Both the position numbers and the translations under genes were made by a program. DNA of 64,000 bases. It comes from Laburnicola sp. R22_1. Lineage: Eukaryota > Ascomycota > Dothideomycetes > Pleosporales > Didymosphaeriaceae. How positions within the stretch are numbered: the stretch's first letter is position 1; each line of letters starts with the position of its first letter. The DNA lies in the NCBI GenBank assembly GCA_014281115.1, contig JACONQ010000014.1, positions 1,984,001 through 2,048,000 on the forward strand. The letters are read 5' to 3'. The notes beneath the pieces were generated by a model. It had not been told where the DNA came from. It did no database searches and was given only the letters and a program-made list of their open reading frames with translations. Below, piece by piece: positions 1-11,277 of this stretch.

Positions 1-127
1 AATAAACTTGGGCGTATATCTAGAACAATGTAATTTAAGAAGAGTCTAGAAATCCGAGACCTGGCTCGTTAATTTGGCTTCGCATATCACTAACCTCCTT
101 GGAATAGTTAGCGACCAATATTCCGCA

Positions 128-1337
128 ATGGTAACAATCGCAATTACTAGTAGCACTAGACGTATGTTAATAATTAACTTGCTAATATCCAAAAGCTAAT
201 CCTAAAAAGAGGTCGCGAAAGAGGTAATCAACGCGCTGCTTACAGCAAAGAAGCACCACATTATTATCTTAATAAGAAAAGTGGGTAGCATCACCCTTAA
301 AGTCGCAGACGACAACTAACAGACCTACTCAGGGCTCTACTAATAATCTTGGTCCGAAGATTGCGCAATATGCTGTGGATTACCATAATGTAAACGACTT
401 AGTGGCCGTCCTGCGTGGGGTACATACTATTATGTCCTTTATCCAGATCCTCTCAGATATAGACCAGAAATCGCAGAAGAATCTCATCAATGCCGCCATT
501 ACCACTAGAGTTAAACGCTTTGCGCCAAGCGAATATAGAAGGTACGTAGCGATTAATCTCCCAGAACAAACAAAAGATTAACATTTGTTCAGCGCAAGGA
601 CTACGAGCATGCCGTGATACAAAGGCAAGCAGAAAGTCAGAGACTATCTAAAGAAAGTGAACGAGAATAGCGAAGTATGCCCACACCTGTTTAAAATCCA
701 ATCCCAATTAACTCAGGCTTTCAGGTCCTCGAATGTTGCCTATTCCAGCCAGGTCTGTTCCTAAACTACCTGGCATTCCCATGCAAGACTGCCAGACATT
801 TGAGCCCGCTCGGAACAGTCTTTGATTTTCAAAACCGGCGCGCCATTATTGTCGATGGCCATGAAGATGCGGTTATGACATTGACAACTATATCCGACTT
901 TGCAGCTTTACTTGTACGCGCAGTTAACCACCAAGGTCACTGGCCTAAAGTAGGGGGAATCCAGGGAGATAATGTTACTGTCTCGCGAATCGTCGAGATT
1001 AGTGAGATAGTTCGTGGTTCGTGTGCCCCTCTTTCATATTACCAAGACCCCTTTTACTGAGAACGCAATCCCAGGCCAACCGTTCGTCGTGGAGAAAGTC
1101 AACATCGAAGACCTCGAACAAGGGAACTTGGAAACTTCTTAGAGCTTGACAGCGCCTCATAAAGCTGTATCTGGGGAGGAAGCAGCTAGAATGCTGAAAC
1201 AGGTCACTATTGGTATGCTGCTGAGTACCGCAAAGGGTGCGTGGGAGGGATCAGATGAACTCAATCGGTTGTTCCCTGACTATCGGTTCTCTTCAGCTGA
1301 AGATTTTCTCGTCAAGGTATGGAATGGGAAGGCGTGA
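128..1337 (+). pseudogene. NmrA-like / isoflavone-reductase-like oxidoreductase, degraded
   Basis: Family members are NAD(P)-binding Rossmann proteins acting as reductases or redox-sensing regulators. Translated pieces in order look like one gene: an N-terminal stretch from an ATG at 128 (MVTIAITSS), a piece near 221-282 (EVINALLTAKKHH), 375-581 (DYHNVNDLVAVLRGVHT..., ending KRFAPSEYRR, the family's KRFxPSE motif), about 735-1060 (LFLNYLAFP, then a long C-terminal piece with HEDAVMTLTTISDF) and 1146-1337. They lie in different frames and are separated by stops (for example after codon 23), so the gene is dead. The conserved segments remain in the right order over the usual length of about 300 residues, so decay is by point changes and small indels, not truncation. 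Functional identity is only family level. Confidence 0.75.
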
Positions 1338-2189
1338 TAGTAGGGTCTCAAGACTCGAGCAGTGATGATTGGTGGTGATTGGGTTATTCCTAAACCCGTT
1401 TCGGTCACGGTGACCACCATAGATAGATGGCGAGGACGTTTGACTAAACGATCAACTTCTTCAGCCGGAGTAATCAAGTTCTGACTAACTTTGTCAATTC
1501 TTACATGCTATAAATGTGCCATTGTCTTGGAGCGGTAAGCCGCATCAGGTTAGGCCTGGACCGAAATGTCTTATTGATCATTCGGTATAGGTCGTGGCAC
1601 GGAAGACGGATATTCGATAGGATCTTCCGTATTTAGAGCTGAATGTGAAATCTTCGTGAGCACATGGCTTCCTTATAGTCAGATCCAACCAAATAACAGC
1701 TGGTTGATGCGTTAAGCTAGTCAAAACAGAGACACTCGTCTGGCGCTGCCAATGGGAGCAATTCACTTGGACGGAGGCATGTAGGTCCAGATGACGCCAA
1801 GTGTTTATTCTGGTATTGCTGAGGCGCTGTTGTGGGTGTCTTACCTCATCTAAGGTTTTGGTTCAGTTCGTTGAGAGCTTAGCGTTACGGCGCAGCTGAA
1901 GACATCCTAGCGTCACGAGCACAGTCTTCCACGGACATGTGATGCAATTGATATTTAGCAAAATGTCACAGCTTTCTTCAGACATGTGATGAAATTCATC
2001 CTTAGGTTTTTAGCTCGATGGGGCAGTAGAGACTTATTGGTATATAAGTGACTAGAGCCACCTGCTCCATCTAACCGGATGTTAGAACAGGTTGTACAAT
2101 ATTCGTTCACATTGTCCTTTAAAAAAGCTTTATTCTATCCATCTTGGGTTCCAAATTTGTACCTTCCTTCGCCAAATCGAATGATACAG
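1338..2189 (+). promoter_or_regulatory. Intergenic region and presumptive promoter of the alcohol dehydrogenase pseudogene
   Basis: No credible gene. An imperfect direct repeat of about 30 bp with the core GACATGTGATG occurs at 1934 and 1981, 47 bp apart, and a TATA-like TATATAAG lies at 2041-2048, about 140 bp ahead of the likely ATG at 2190. The duplicated core could be a regulator site; this is inferred from position only. Confidence 0.4.
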
Positions 2190-3452
2190 ATGGCTGAGCG
2201 CAACGGAAACATGAACGGTACCGCCAACGGTAACGCAGTTAACGGCACGTTCACACTTACCCACAACCAGTACGATACAATGCAGCCATAGTATATGAGG
2301 GAAAGCAGTACCATATTTCCGTCAAATCTGTACCAAAGCCCACAATCATCGAAAAAGAAGACGCCATCGTCCGTATCACCAGTGCAGCCATCTGTGGCTC
2401 AGACCTACACATTTATCGCGGCTTCGCTGGTAGCACCAATCCACCATGGCCCATGGGTCATGAAGCCATTGGCATTGTAACAGCGGTTGGGACCGCTACA
2501 ACCGCAGTCAAAGTCGGTGATAGGGTGATCGTACCGGATGGCGCCGAAGACGGCCATTTCAACCTGGAGCCCAAGTCACTCCTGAACTATCCACTCTTCG
2601 GTGCTGGACCGGACTTTGGAAACCTGGGGGGTTGTCAGGGTAAGTTTGCAGATAACGAGCCCTGTAAATCTCTATTGACCATGCTTAGCGGAGTATGTTC
2701 GCGTTCCCCAAGCAGATGCTACCTTGATTCCCATTCCGCACTACCCGTTCCGCGAATTCGTCTACCTGTTCATCTCGGACATTTGGAGCACTGCATGGGG
2801 TTGTTTGGACCTTTCTGGATTTCAAGCAGGTGATTCTGTCGCAGTCTTTGGCGCTGGCCCAGTCGGTCTCCTTTGCGCATACTCTGCCCTTCTGCGCGGC
2901 GCGAGCAAAGTATACCTTGTCGACCACAACCAGATCCGCCTGGACAAAGGTGCTTCCATCGGGGCAATTCCTATCAACTTTACGCACGAAAATGCGGCTG
3001 CACAGATTCTGGCGCTCGAACCCAACGGCGTGGACCGCAGTTGCGACTGCTGCGGACAAGAGGCCTTGAACGGTGATCTTAAACCACAGTAAAACGCGAT
3101 CTTGAATGACATTATGAGCGTCACCGTCTTTCGGGGCGGACTGGGGATCATCGGTGTATACATGGCCCAGGAAAAAGCCCCCGGTCGACCTCGTGCGAAC
3201 GAATGGAATGCGACGCTGGACTTCCGAATGACAGAAATGTGGGGCAAGGGGTTGACTATGAAGGCAGGCATCTTGAACCCTCTTACTGTCGCAGGAAAGT
3301 TGGTTGACCTGGTCAAGAGTGGGCGAGGAAAGCCTGGCTTCATTGTGAGCAGTGTGGTGGGGATTGAAGATGCAGAAGAGGCATATAGGCGCTTCAATGA
3401 GGGTAAAGAGACAAAGGTTGTCATTCGCTTTCCGTGGATGAAAGATGAATAG
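2190..3452 (+). pseudogene. Zinc-type (MDR) alcohol dehydrogenase, disrupted
   Basis: Medium-chain dehydrogenase of the fungal formaldehyde-dehydrogenase-like group. Visible motifs are the catalytic-domain AAICGSDLHIYRG, GHEAIGIV, GDRVIVPDGAEDGHFNLEP and the nucleotide-binding GAGPVGLL. The structural-zinc cysteine cluster is absent, as I recall for related fungal proteins with the DGHFNLEP segment. A 49-nt GT-AG intron fits at 2640-2688, joining GGCQ to AEYVRVPQ. Two lesions: near 2287 the N-terminal leader (MAERNGNMNGTANG...) runs into a stop and the conserved IVYEGKQYH continues in another frame, consistent with loss of one base; at 3090-3092 a TAA interrupts an otherwise continuous frame, where CAA would be expected, a CpA-to-TpA change. 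The remaining C-terminus (GLGIIGVY ... VVIRFPW) is well preserved, so inactivation looks recent. A start at 2079 or 2181 is also possible. Confidence 0.8.
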
Positions 3453-3933
3453 CGTTCGCTGTGGTCGATACATAATTTGTAACTGTTTAGGACGTAATAG
3501 TGGAGTTTATGATTTTGTTCGTATGGGTGCATGTGCGGAATGTCGTTGGGTAGCGTTCTTCTATGAGTATCGCTTAAAGAGCTACCAGAAATCCAATTTT
3601 TTAAATATGAGTAATAGGTCACAGAAAATACAGTTAAGAATGACCCTTGGCTACCTCAGCTGCTAATATTGTACCATTTTGCATTACTCGATGTCCTTCG
3701 TTATTGGCGATGTGATCTAGCATCAATTCATCTAAATACAAGGCAACAACACAAGAAGGAGAGGCAAATTCTGGGGGCAAATATATCTACCTACACTCAT
3801 GCTACAAAATTGCCTAAGTCTATGGCCATGTGAAAGTAATAGAGCTTTGTACCTCATCGCAATTTAGCTAAACAAAAATGTGTTAACTACAATTTGATGA
3901 GTAAATGGGGCCGCCTCAAGACCCTCGAACGTA
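3453..3933. other. Intergenic, 3' ends of two convergent genes
   Basis: AT-richer non-coding sequence between the alcohol dehydrogenase pseudogene (+) and the acyltransferase (-). I see no gene, repeat or RNA here. Confidence 0.5.
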
Positions 3934-5469
3934 TCAGGCTGCCTTCAGCTCCTTGTCAATTCTATCCCAAACCACATCGCGTAGTGGACCTTGCAACCAA
4001 TAGTTCCCTCCCGCATCCTTCCCCATTATAGGCATCAGATTTCGGAGGTCGAACTTCGAAGACCATGCGTTGAATTGGACCATGGACGCAAAGCCCGGCT
4101 TTTCCGCTCGCGCGGCGCGGGGAAAACCTTCCTTGACGACAGCCGCAGAGAAGTCTGTTTCAAAATATTTGCCCTTAGTCCAATTAGAATAGCTCATCAT
4201 CTCCATTGAAGGATCGCCAAATATTGGCCAGGTGTGTCCATTTTCCACGAAGCATTGCCTCTTCATGCCTTGCAAAGCCTCGACTTGTTCGCGCGTTCCT
4301 GCTTCCATCATCGAGCGTCGTATGGCATGAGCTACGTAACTCAGTGGCTTCGTAAAGAAATCCCGGATCTTTACGAAGGTATAAATCTCCGTAGCTGCGT
4401 TAGAAATGTAGGCCTTGCTGGAGGGCAGATGATCGTTGCCCAACACAGACGCAAGTGCAAAGGCGTTCATGATTCGAACGGTCCCGCTGGAGTTATGAGG
4501 AAAATGGGACACACAGAGGCGTGTGAACCATGCAGTAAGGACGTCGTTATCACTGACAAATGCCTTGTCATCTCCTGTTGCTACCCTGATCTCTTGGATA
4601 GCTCGTTGGCGTTGCTCGGCCAGAAACTTCCCAGGTACGCAAACAATGCGCGATGATGTCCGGTAACACCAGGAATCATATACCTGGTAGGCAATAAACA
4701 ACCACTTTTTCCAACCTGTAAGGAGTTTGTTGGCATATATGTAGGGCTCGCTCGTTGTCTCTCCAAAACTTGCCAGAGGATCGTGGTTGTACCCATGGAA
4801 TGGTGGTATTTCGTCATCCCGCCCTTGCAAAGCAAGAGACCAACATCGATAAATGAGTGCACCTCCCGTGCCGTCAGTGAGCGTATGTGGCAAAGAGATA
4901 GATATCAACGTCGAGTCGGTAAAGGAGACGACATGTAAGCATAACTGCGGTACGTCCCTGGTGAGGTATTCGTTGAGCGTTTTTGGAGTATCCGCGCTAC
5001 GCGTTAATTCATCAAAGTCATTGGGGTCGCCTTGAACGGAAGGCCATTCTGTTGCTCGCGGCAATCTCGAAGCTACCGGATGTTCTAGGATGGAAATGCT
5101 GTGGGCGACGTAGGAATAGGTAACAATTGGTCGCTTCTCGTCAAATCGTTCCGGAATATGATATTCAAGCCGCCCATTCTCCTGATGTTGTCCCCAGTCA
5201 GCGCTCTGTGAGCTCTCGCAAAACACACGGGCACATACATTTAGCCTCAGCCGCGCACCAATCTTCCGCCATCCCGGCCGATCCAGTAGTCTCTGAAACG
5301 AGGCCCTCAATTTTTCAGGATCAAGTACATCGTCAAATCGGTAAGATAGCACAACGCAAACACTGCGCAACACTTCTGTGTCATCCGCAGCATTCAACGG
5401 TACAATGCTGTCTGTGGGGACTGGAGGGGGTGCGGTTGCCAAAATTGAGTTAGAAGTGCGGAAGAACAT
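3934..5469 (-). CDS. HxxxD acyltransferase (transferase family, trichothecene-acetyltransferase-like)
   Basis: Predicted CoA-dependent O-acyl (often acetyl) transferase that would decorate a hydroxyl of a secondary metabolite; cytosolic, no signal peptide or membrane segment. Single exon, 511 residues, within the usual 450-520 range. The catalytic motif reads H195-T-L-T-D199-G within SLPHTLTDGTGGALIYRCW; a C-terminal TDFSAAV takes the place of the DFGWG-type structural motif, as is common in divergent fungal members. Conserved MNAFALASVLGN precedes the acceptor half. It is divergent from the P450 starting at 6337, sharing an 867-bp intergenic region, which suggests co-regulation. Substrate cannot be told from sequence. 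The frame is intact with no sign of RIP. Confidence 0.85.
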   Translation of the reverse strand: MFFRTSNSILATAPPPVPTDSIVPLNAADDTEVLRSVCVVLSYRFDDVLDPEKLRASFQRLLDRPGWRKIGARLRLNVCARVFCESSQSADWGQHQENGRLEYHIPERFDEKRPIVTYSYVAHSISILEHPVASRLPRATEWPSVQGDPNDFDELTRSADTPKTLNEYLTRDVPQLCLHVVSFTDSTLISISLPHTLTDGTGGALIYRCWSLALQGRDDEIPPFHGYNHDPLASFGETTSEPYIYANKLLTGWKKWLFIAYQVYDSWCYRTSSRIVCVPGKFLAEQRQRAIQEIRVATGDDKAFVSDNDVLTAWFTRLCVSHFPHNSSGTVRIMNAFALASVLGNDHLPSSKAYISNAATEIYTFVKIRDFFTKPLSYVAHAIRRSMMEAGTREQVEALQGMKRQCFVENGHTWPIFGDPSMEMMSYSNWTKGKYFETDFSAAVVKEGFPRAARAEKPGFASMVQFNAWSSKFDLRNLMPIMGKDAGGNYWLQGPLRDVVWDRIDKELKAA

Positions 5470-6336
5470 TATGTGAGCGAGCTGATATCAGAAGATTGTC
5501 CACTCTTGCAAGTATGTTTTTGAGGCTAGCCAAGGTCAAGGTTGGTGTTCTGAGGAAATCTGCGGAAGTCGCGGGTGGCACAATATTGTATGATTAGTCT
5601 CTCAGCATCCTTGTACGTTGTTTGGTCTTCTTGATTATATCAAAGGCCTTTTCTACCAGTAGCAACGATTTTGTTTGCAGTCTTACCCGCAGATCGGCTC
5701 GACGACTGGGCCGGGTCTGCTTCCACAATAGAATAGGTGATTTCTGCACGTTCGGAAGAAAACCCGAAGTCAATAAGAATTGCTCTCACTTCCGATTACA
5801 TGTTCGGTAATTTTCTTATTGGATCGGCAAAAAGTTTCAAAATTTTGCATGTCACGTGGATGAACACTCCAATAGAACCTGTAAAGAAAACAACTGACCA
5901 AGCGAATGAATCGTCAAAAATTACAATGCGCAATGAATCCTTATCATGATATTAGCTTACCAAAATCATGCTCACCGTGCGGCCTCATCGTCAATCTTCC
6001 TTTCATCGGTATATACTGGCGATGCATACACGCACTAGCATCGGAAAGATGTGTGTTGCCGAAATCTTAGAAAGCCGGCCGGATGCATGAGGCGTTTGAA
6101 ACCTCCGATCGCTCATTGCTTGGCGTGTAGTGCGGCAGACCATCAGCTCATCGACGAATGCACGACTGCACACGCTATTCGGACTTTTCTGTGGCTGTCA
6201 TGTATAGGCGATTGGAGGAAAGAAATTCATGTGTAACGAGGCAATCTTCCTAATTTCTACTGTCGACATACAAGTCGTAACGTTCATCAAAGTTTCACCC
6301 CGCTCTCACCGCGTAACCCAGAGCAAGCAACGCAGC
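5470..6336. promoter_or_regulatory. Shared divergent promoter region (acyltransferase / P450)
   Basis: 867 bp between two divergent start codons. No convincing ORF or RNA gene; small ORFs here show no family resemblance. A TATA-like ATATACTGG occurs near 6011. Cluster-type co-regulation is inferred from the divergent layout. Confidence 0.4.
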
Positions 6337-8190
6337 ATGGACACGAAAATTTTGAATTCCGGCTTGGTCAGGAGTTTGTCCTCGACAGAAGCCCTGCGTA
6401 TCGTGGAGTCTCGCCCCTACATCATATTTCTGTTGGCTACGAGCATTATTACAATCTTGATACTTTGGGCTTTGCAAAATGTCAACCCACTTTCTCAAAT
6501 CCCGCTTGTCACCAAAAGTTCGTTCTGGGATATTGGTGGGAAGAAGGCCAAGGAAGATTTCATGGTCAATTGTCGCGGCGTCATTGAGCGAGGCTTCCAA
6601 AAGGTACAGTAAACTCACGGGGAAAATGTTACACAGATCTACTTCACTGCGGTCTAATATCAGAAAGGTCGGTCGGTCGAAGCCATTTCGCGTCGTCTCC
6701 GATATTGGGGAGATGCTCATCCTGCCTCCGTCCCTTGCACACGACATTCGTAACATTGAAGAGCTCAGCCATGGTGAATTTATGAAAGAGGTTGGTAGTT
6801 TATATACTTGAGTTCGCCGTGTCTGACGTCTATTAGTCCACTACTGCCGAAGTGCCGGGTTTCGAGCCATTCATGGAGTCAACGGATAGTACATTGCTAG
6901 CCGACATGACGAAGACGAAGTTGATGGGCAATCTCAGTAATTTTCCTGTGTTATTTCAATACTGCAACCCCGTCGCTCATTCTGAATAGAACAACTGACG
7001 ACTCCTGTATCGGAAACGGCGGCCAATGCATGTAAAGATGTGTTTCCTGAGGATGGAGGTAAGGAATGTTCGATTGTCGCCGGTTGAAAGCTTGACTAAA
7101 ATGTCTTCTAGAGTGGCACCAAACACTACTCAAAGATGCGCTCTTAGAGATTGTCGCGCGTCTCTCGTCCACCATATTCCTTGGGGATGAAGAAGTCCGT
7201 CACGATCCTACTTGGCTTCGCATTACCAAAGAGTACACTGTTGACTCTTTTGCCGCATCGCATCAGCTCCGCATGTATCCCAAGATGCTCTGGCCAATTG
7301 TCGCTTTATTTTCTCCACAGGCACAGAAGGTTAAGGCGCAACTAAGGGAGGCTGAAGCGATTATCGGTCCCGTTATCGAGAGACGACGCGCCGAAGACCT
7401 ATCTAGTACGCGTGGTAAGCGCGAGAGGTACGACTCCATCGAATGGCTTGAGCAGACGGCCCAGGACAAGAAAATCAAATATGCGCCCGCCGCCATGCAG
7501 CTGACCCTAGCCCTTTCAGCCATTCATACAACAACCGACTTGATCACGACTACAATGTATGAGATTTTGCAACATCCCGAGACGATTCCATTGTTGCGAG
7601 ATGAAATCATCGCGGTGGTCGGGGATGGAAAGCTGAAGCACTCGTCGCTATACTATCTCCGGTTGATGGACAGCGTTATCAAAGAGGCACAAAGATTGAA
7701 GCCCGTCTTATCAGGTAAAGAGCTCTTACTTTGAATCGCTAGCTTGAGACTAACCCGTGTTCAAGTTAATATGGTCCGCAAAGCCATGGGTGACATTCGT
7801 CTACCAGATGGACTCCACATTCCTAAAGGTACTAAACTAGGCGTGGCTGCTGGCGCATCGTGGGATCCAAAGGTATTTCCAAATCCGCATAATTTTGAAG
7901 CGGATCGATTTCTACGCTTGCGAGAGCAGCCAGGAGCCGAGAACGTGTGGCAGCTTACCACGACCCGGCCCGAGCAGATTGCGTTCGGGCATGGCAAGCA
8001 CGCCTGTCCAGGTCGGTTTTTAGCTGCGAACGAGATCAAAATTGCGCTTTGCCATATGTTACTAAAGTACGACTGGAAGCTTACCTCTTCTGCGACGGTG
8101 CCAAGAGCTATCTCACACGGAATTATGCTGGACTCGGATCCAACGGTAATGGTTTCGGTACGAAGCCGTAAGGCAGAGGTAGATCTTTAG
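6337..8190 (+). CDS. Cytochrome P450 monooxygenase, gibberellin/ent-kaurene-oxidase-like
   Basis: Haem-thiolate monooxygenase, ER membrane anchored (hydrophobic segment about residues 30-48, IIFLLATSIITILILWAL). I model six exons: 6337-6603, 6668-6790, 6837-6936, 6990-7058, 7112-7714 and 7766-8190, giving 528 residues; all introns are 46-64 nt GT-AG. Motifs: I-helix LSAIHTTTDL, in which the usual AGxxT is A-I-H-T-T as I recall for fungal diterpene P450s; ExxR as EAQR; haem loop FGHGKHACPGRF with the ligand near C468. The segment FRVVSDIGEMLILPPSLA is typical of the ent-kaurene-oxidase/P450-4 type, suggesting a terpenoid or other polycyclic substrate, but that is inference. The intron-2 donor (GTTGGT) and the exact intron-1 acceptor are the weakest parts of the model. 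Neighbours: divergent acyltransferase upstream, convergent FAD oxidase downstream. Confidence 0.85.
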
Positions 8191-8701
8191 GACAACTGAT
8201 GGTTTCAGATTGGCGAGGAAGATGATATGGAAGCACGTGGTACAGTTCGCCGTTGCTGAATGCGCGACTATCGCGCAGCGTTGAATAAGGAGTGAAATCA
8301 CTCCTTATGTGTTGAATCTGGATGATAGAGTTAACGATAATGAAATGTCTATAACTGCCACTTTATATGAATAACTCGCTATTCGTCTCATGTGAAGCTC
8401 ATGAGAATTCCTATATATTCATTGTAACTTGTAAACCGGAACTAAGAGAAACAACAAAACATCACAAGCACCTGGCATAAATTGAGCTTATTGAGCAACA
8501 CAGAACCAATTTTCATCAAAACTACCATATTCCTAGTAAAAGTTTAGCTGCGTAGGACAGTTCGACTCTCTATAGATGTATTGCAAATATATAAGTCGTA
8601 GCGCTAGTGTGTAAGTATAACGGATTTATATGTGTTCATGAATCGATGTAATCTAAGGAACATGGTCTAGATAATATACCCTATGGACTTTCTTCCCCGG
8701 A
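8191..8701. other. Intergenic between convergent genes
   Basis: Non-coding, AT-rich 3' flanks of the P450 (+) and the FAD oxidase (-). Nothing else recognised. Confidence 0.5.
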
Positions 8702-10551
8702 TCAGTCTCTACACAATCGTCCTCTACTATCAGTTACCCATGAATCGCTGCCAACAGCAGTCCAAGCATAGAACACATGGTCGCGGTCGTACTTGTTTTT
8801 GATATCCAGGAGTCGCGGGTAGTTCACTCCATAAAGCTCCGTCTTCCAGTCGCCCTTCCACTGCGCATCAATTTCGTTCAGGTACGTGCCCGCTCCAGGT
8901 GTCGCTTTCTCAAGGGCAGGAACCAGAGTATCGACCAATAGTTCCTTGCCAGCCTGCACTTCCGATGGTGAGGCGTCCCAGTCCCAGTAGCTCACAATAT
9001 TACAAGTGGCAATTGCCTCACGCCAGCCAGGAAGAACTGAATTGTCGGGATGCTCTATATTCTTGACGTTAAGAGCGTGGCAGCCTATGGACCATTGTTT
9101 ATTGTCGATGAAGCCGCGCAAGGCCTCCACAATGGCTTTGTTCTGAGCGGGATCTAGCACCCCAGTACGTGGGATGAGACGCGAGGCGAGTTGGACAGTT
9201 GCTGGTCCGGCACCCACAAGGCCAGGCCCGAACCTGCTCGAGAAGTATGCTAAGTAGTTGGCCGATGTGGTGGGTAGCCATGAATAGTGGATTCCACGTC
9301 GTGTCAGACCGTCAAGGTACGGCTGCAATAACGCCTGAACCTGAGTTCCGTTTTTGTCCGGTACCGTAATGGCGTAGGCCTGAAATCCAGTCGATGTGAG
9401 GGCAAAGTCCCAAGTATTGGGTCCAGCATCCACGAAGTGTGGTAGAAAGGTCCATAGCTCCTCGATAGCTTCCCAGTAGTTATGCGTCCCAGTGGATGTT
9501 ATGTTAAAAGCGAGGATGCCACTTCCAATGGGCCCGTCAGGAAAAATCTTCGTCGTCATACTGAGGACAACGCCAAACGTGCCAGGGCCACCACCGCTCA
9601 GTGCCCAATATAAGTCGCTGTTGTTTGACGGGGTAGCAATGAGATGCTCACCCTGTGCAGTGATGATTTCCCATTCGAGAACTGCGTCCGCCGCCATCCC
9701 ATATGCTCCATTGAGCAATGAATGGCCGGCTCCTGATGTGTATCCACCAGCAAGCCCCACCGTTGGGCATGTCCCACCCAGGATACGATAGCCCGCAGCA
9801 CCAACTTGCTGGTATACGGTCCCAGCAACAACCCCAGCACCCAATCTGGCCGCGGGTCCAACATAATGCGGACTCTCGTACGATTCCAATATGTCGGTGG
9901 TGTTCAACTGGTGGGTCCACAACGATAGTGAACCTTTGCCAGATGACTTTCCTGCAAAACTGTTTTTGATTTAGCTTTTCGGCCTATAATTGGCTTAAGG
10001 TGCTAAACCGTACTCATGACCAGTGTTCTTTATTACTAGTCTAATGTTGTGCTCATGGGCGAACGCAATTCCAGCTAGCACATCCTCGGAACAAGTGACT
10101 AGAATGGAGTAGCTGGCATAGTTACCCAGTTCGCACGGCTGGGATGACGGAGTAAACGGCACGCATGAATAGTTTTGAACGTAAGGATTCATGACCTCGG
10201 CTGGGCTGTTCAAACTGATCCGAATTTCGTCAGCAACCGTACGCCACCTGCATGCGCACAGGGTGGAACTCACAATGTCTGATCGTCGAGCCAAGCCGTC
10301 TTCATCGCAGTGCAGGAGTTTTCGTCATACATTCCGAATGGCTCCAGATGACAGACACTCGGTAGTGGGACTGTTTCGACGAGGCGGCCATGAACGCTTT
10401 CGTTGAGAGTATTCCATTGGCCAGTGGATGGCCAGGCAGCATCTCCAGGAATAGCCCTGCAAGAAGCATTACCGTATTGTCTAGGCAAGATTGCACCGCG
10501 GCCAGAAACGAGGCCAAAGACGGGCAAGAGGACGAAGAGTACGAGTAACAT
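8702..10551 (-). CDS. Secreted FAD-linked oxidoreductase, berberine-bridge-enzyme-like
   Basis: VAO-superfamily oxidase that oxidises alcohols or drives oxidative cyclisations; in fungal clusters these often act late in a pathway. Three exons on the minus strand: 10551-10274, 10214-10009 and 9951-8702, with introns of 59 and 57 nt; 577 residues. The N-terminus MLLVLFVLLPVFGLVSG is a signal peptide. The FAD domain carries IKNTGHEYGKSSGKGSLSLW with H159 and GGTCPTVGLAGGYTSGAGHS with C223, the pair expected to bind FAD bicovalently, followed by SGGGPGTFGVV. The C-terminal substrate domain ends with the BBE-type Y-P-R-L-L-D-I-K-N-K-Y-D segment. It is divergent from the CYP505 gene (727 bp apart) and convergent with the P450. 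An alternative acceptor at 10248 would leave a 26-nt intron and was not used. Frame intact. Confidence 0.87.
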
Positions 10552-11277
10552 AGCACACAGAGTGGATGTACAACCACTAGAAAAGTTCCCAATACAATGG
10601 TACTGACTGCAAGTTTAATTGAAAAGTAGCCTGTGATTGCTAACTGGGCAAAGCGCTACAGTGGGTGAGATGCCTTAGTAGTTACACTAAGGTTTATTTT
10701 CGCATGCGATATTGCCTTCCTACGCATAGGTCCGATTTGAAAATACCGATTGGATTGTCGGCAATTATAACATAGAAGACGCCACCAACGTTCTCCTATA
10801 TACGGCTTGATGAAAGTGAGATGTAAGATTGATGGAGGAGATCGGCCAGGAGTTTGCCTATCGAGTAGTACCCGCTAGGACGTAAGCGTCAACGATCGAT
10901 GGTACCAAGGTAACCTTGGATGCACCCACCTGGTGCCCTATAGGTTACCTTTCACAAACACACTAAAACTACCATTATGTATATTACAGCTCGGTAAGCC
11001 GCTAAAAAGGTTGATTGTTGACGATCTGGTACATCGGAGGCTGGAGCGCGTCATCGATGATGACTCGGCTGTTTGGTCCCCTATCGGCCAATACCAATGT
11101 TTGCCAACAAGCAAGCGTCTTTGAGCACATGTGCAGACAGAGCATTTACTTCAGGCACGTGATCATATGGTTCGCATATTCCCGGCTCGCTACTATATGT
11201 ACACCGCGGCAGACTTTAGTTGTTCTCCAATATTACTACTTCTGGGGTCATTGATCAAACTTGTACAGAAGGAAGTC
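10552..11277. promoter_or_regulatory. Shared divergent promoter region (FAD oxidase / CYP505)
   Basis: About 725 bp between divergent starts. It holds an imperfect palindrome near 10901-10945 (GGTACCAAGGTAACCTTGG and GGTGCCCTATAGGTTACC). The open frame from 11131 that runs into the CYP505 start has no family support before the ATG at 11278. Confidence 0.4.

Noticed and set aside
2685..3622. Long minus-strand ORFs (262 and 266 codons) opposite the alcohol dehydrogenase
   Set aside because: They are the antisense of a conserved coding region and show no family resemblance of their own.
10248..10273. 26-nt intron in the FAD oxidase
   Set aside because: Too short for fungal splicing; the acceptor at 10215 gives a 59-nt intron and a better family fit.
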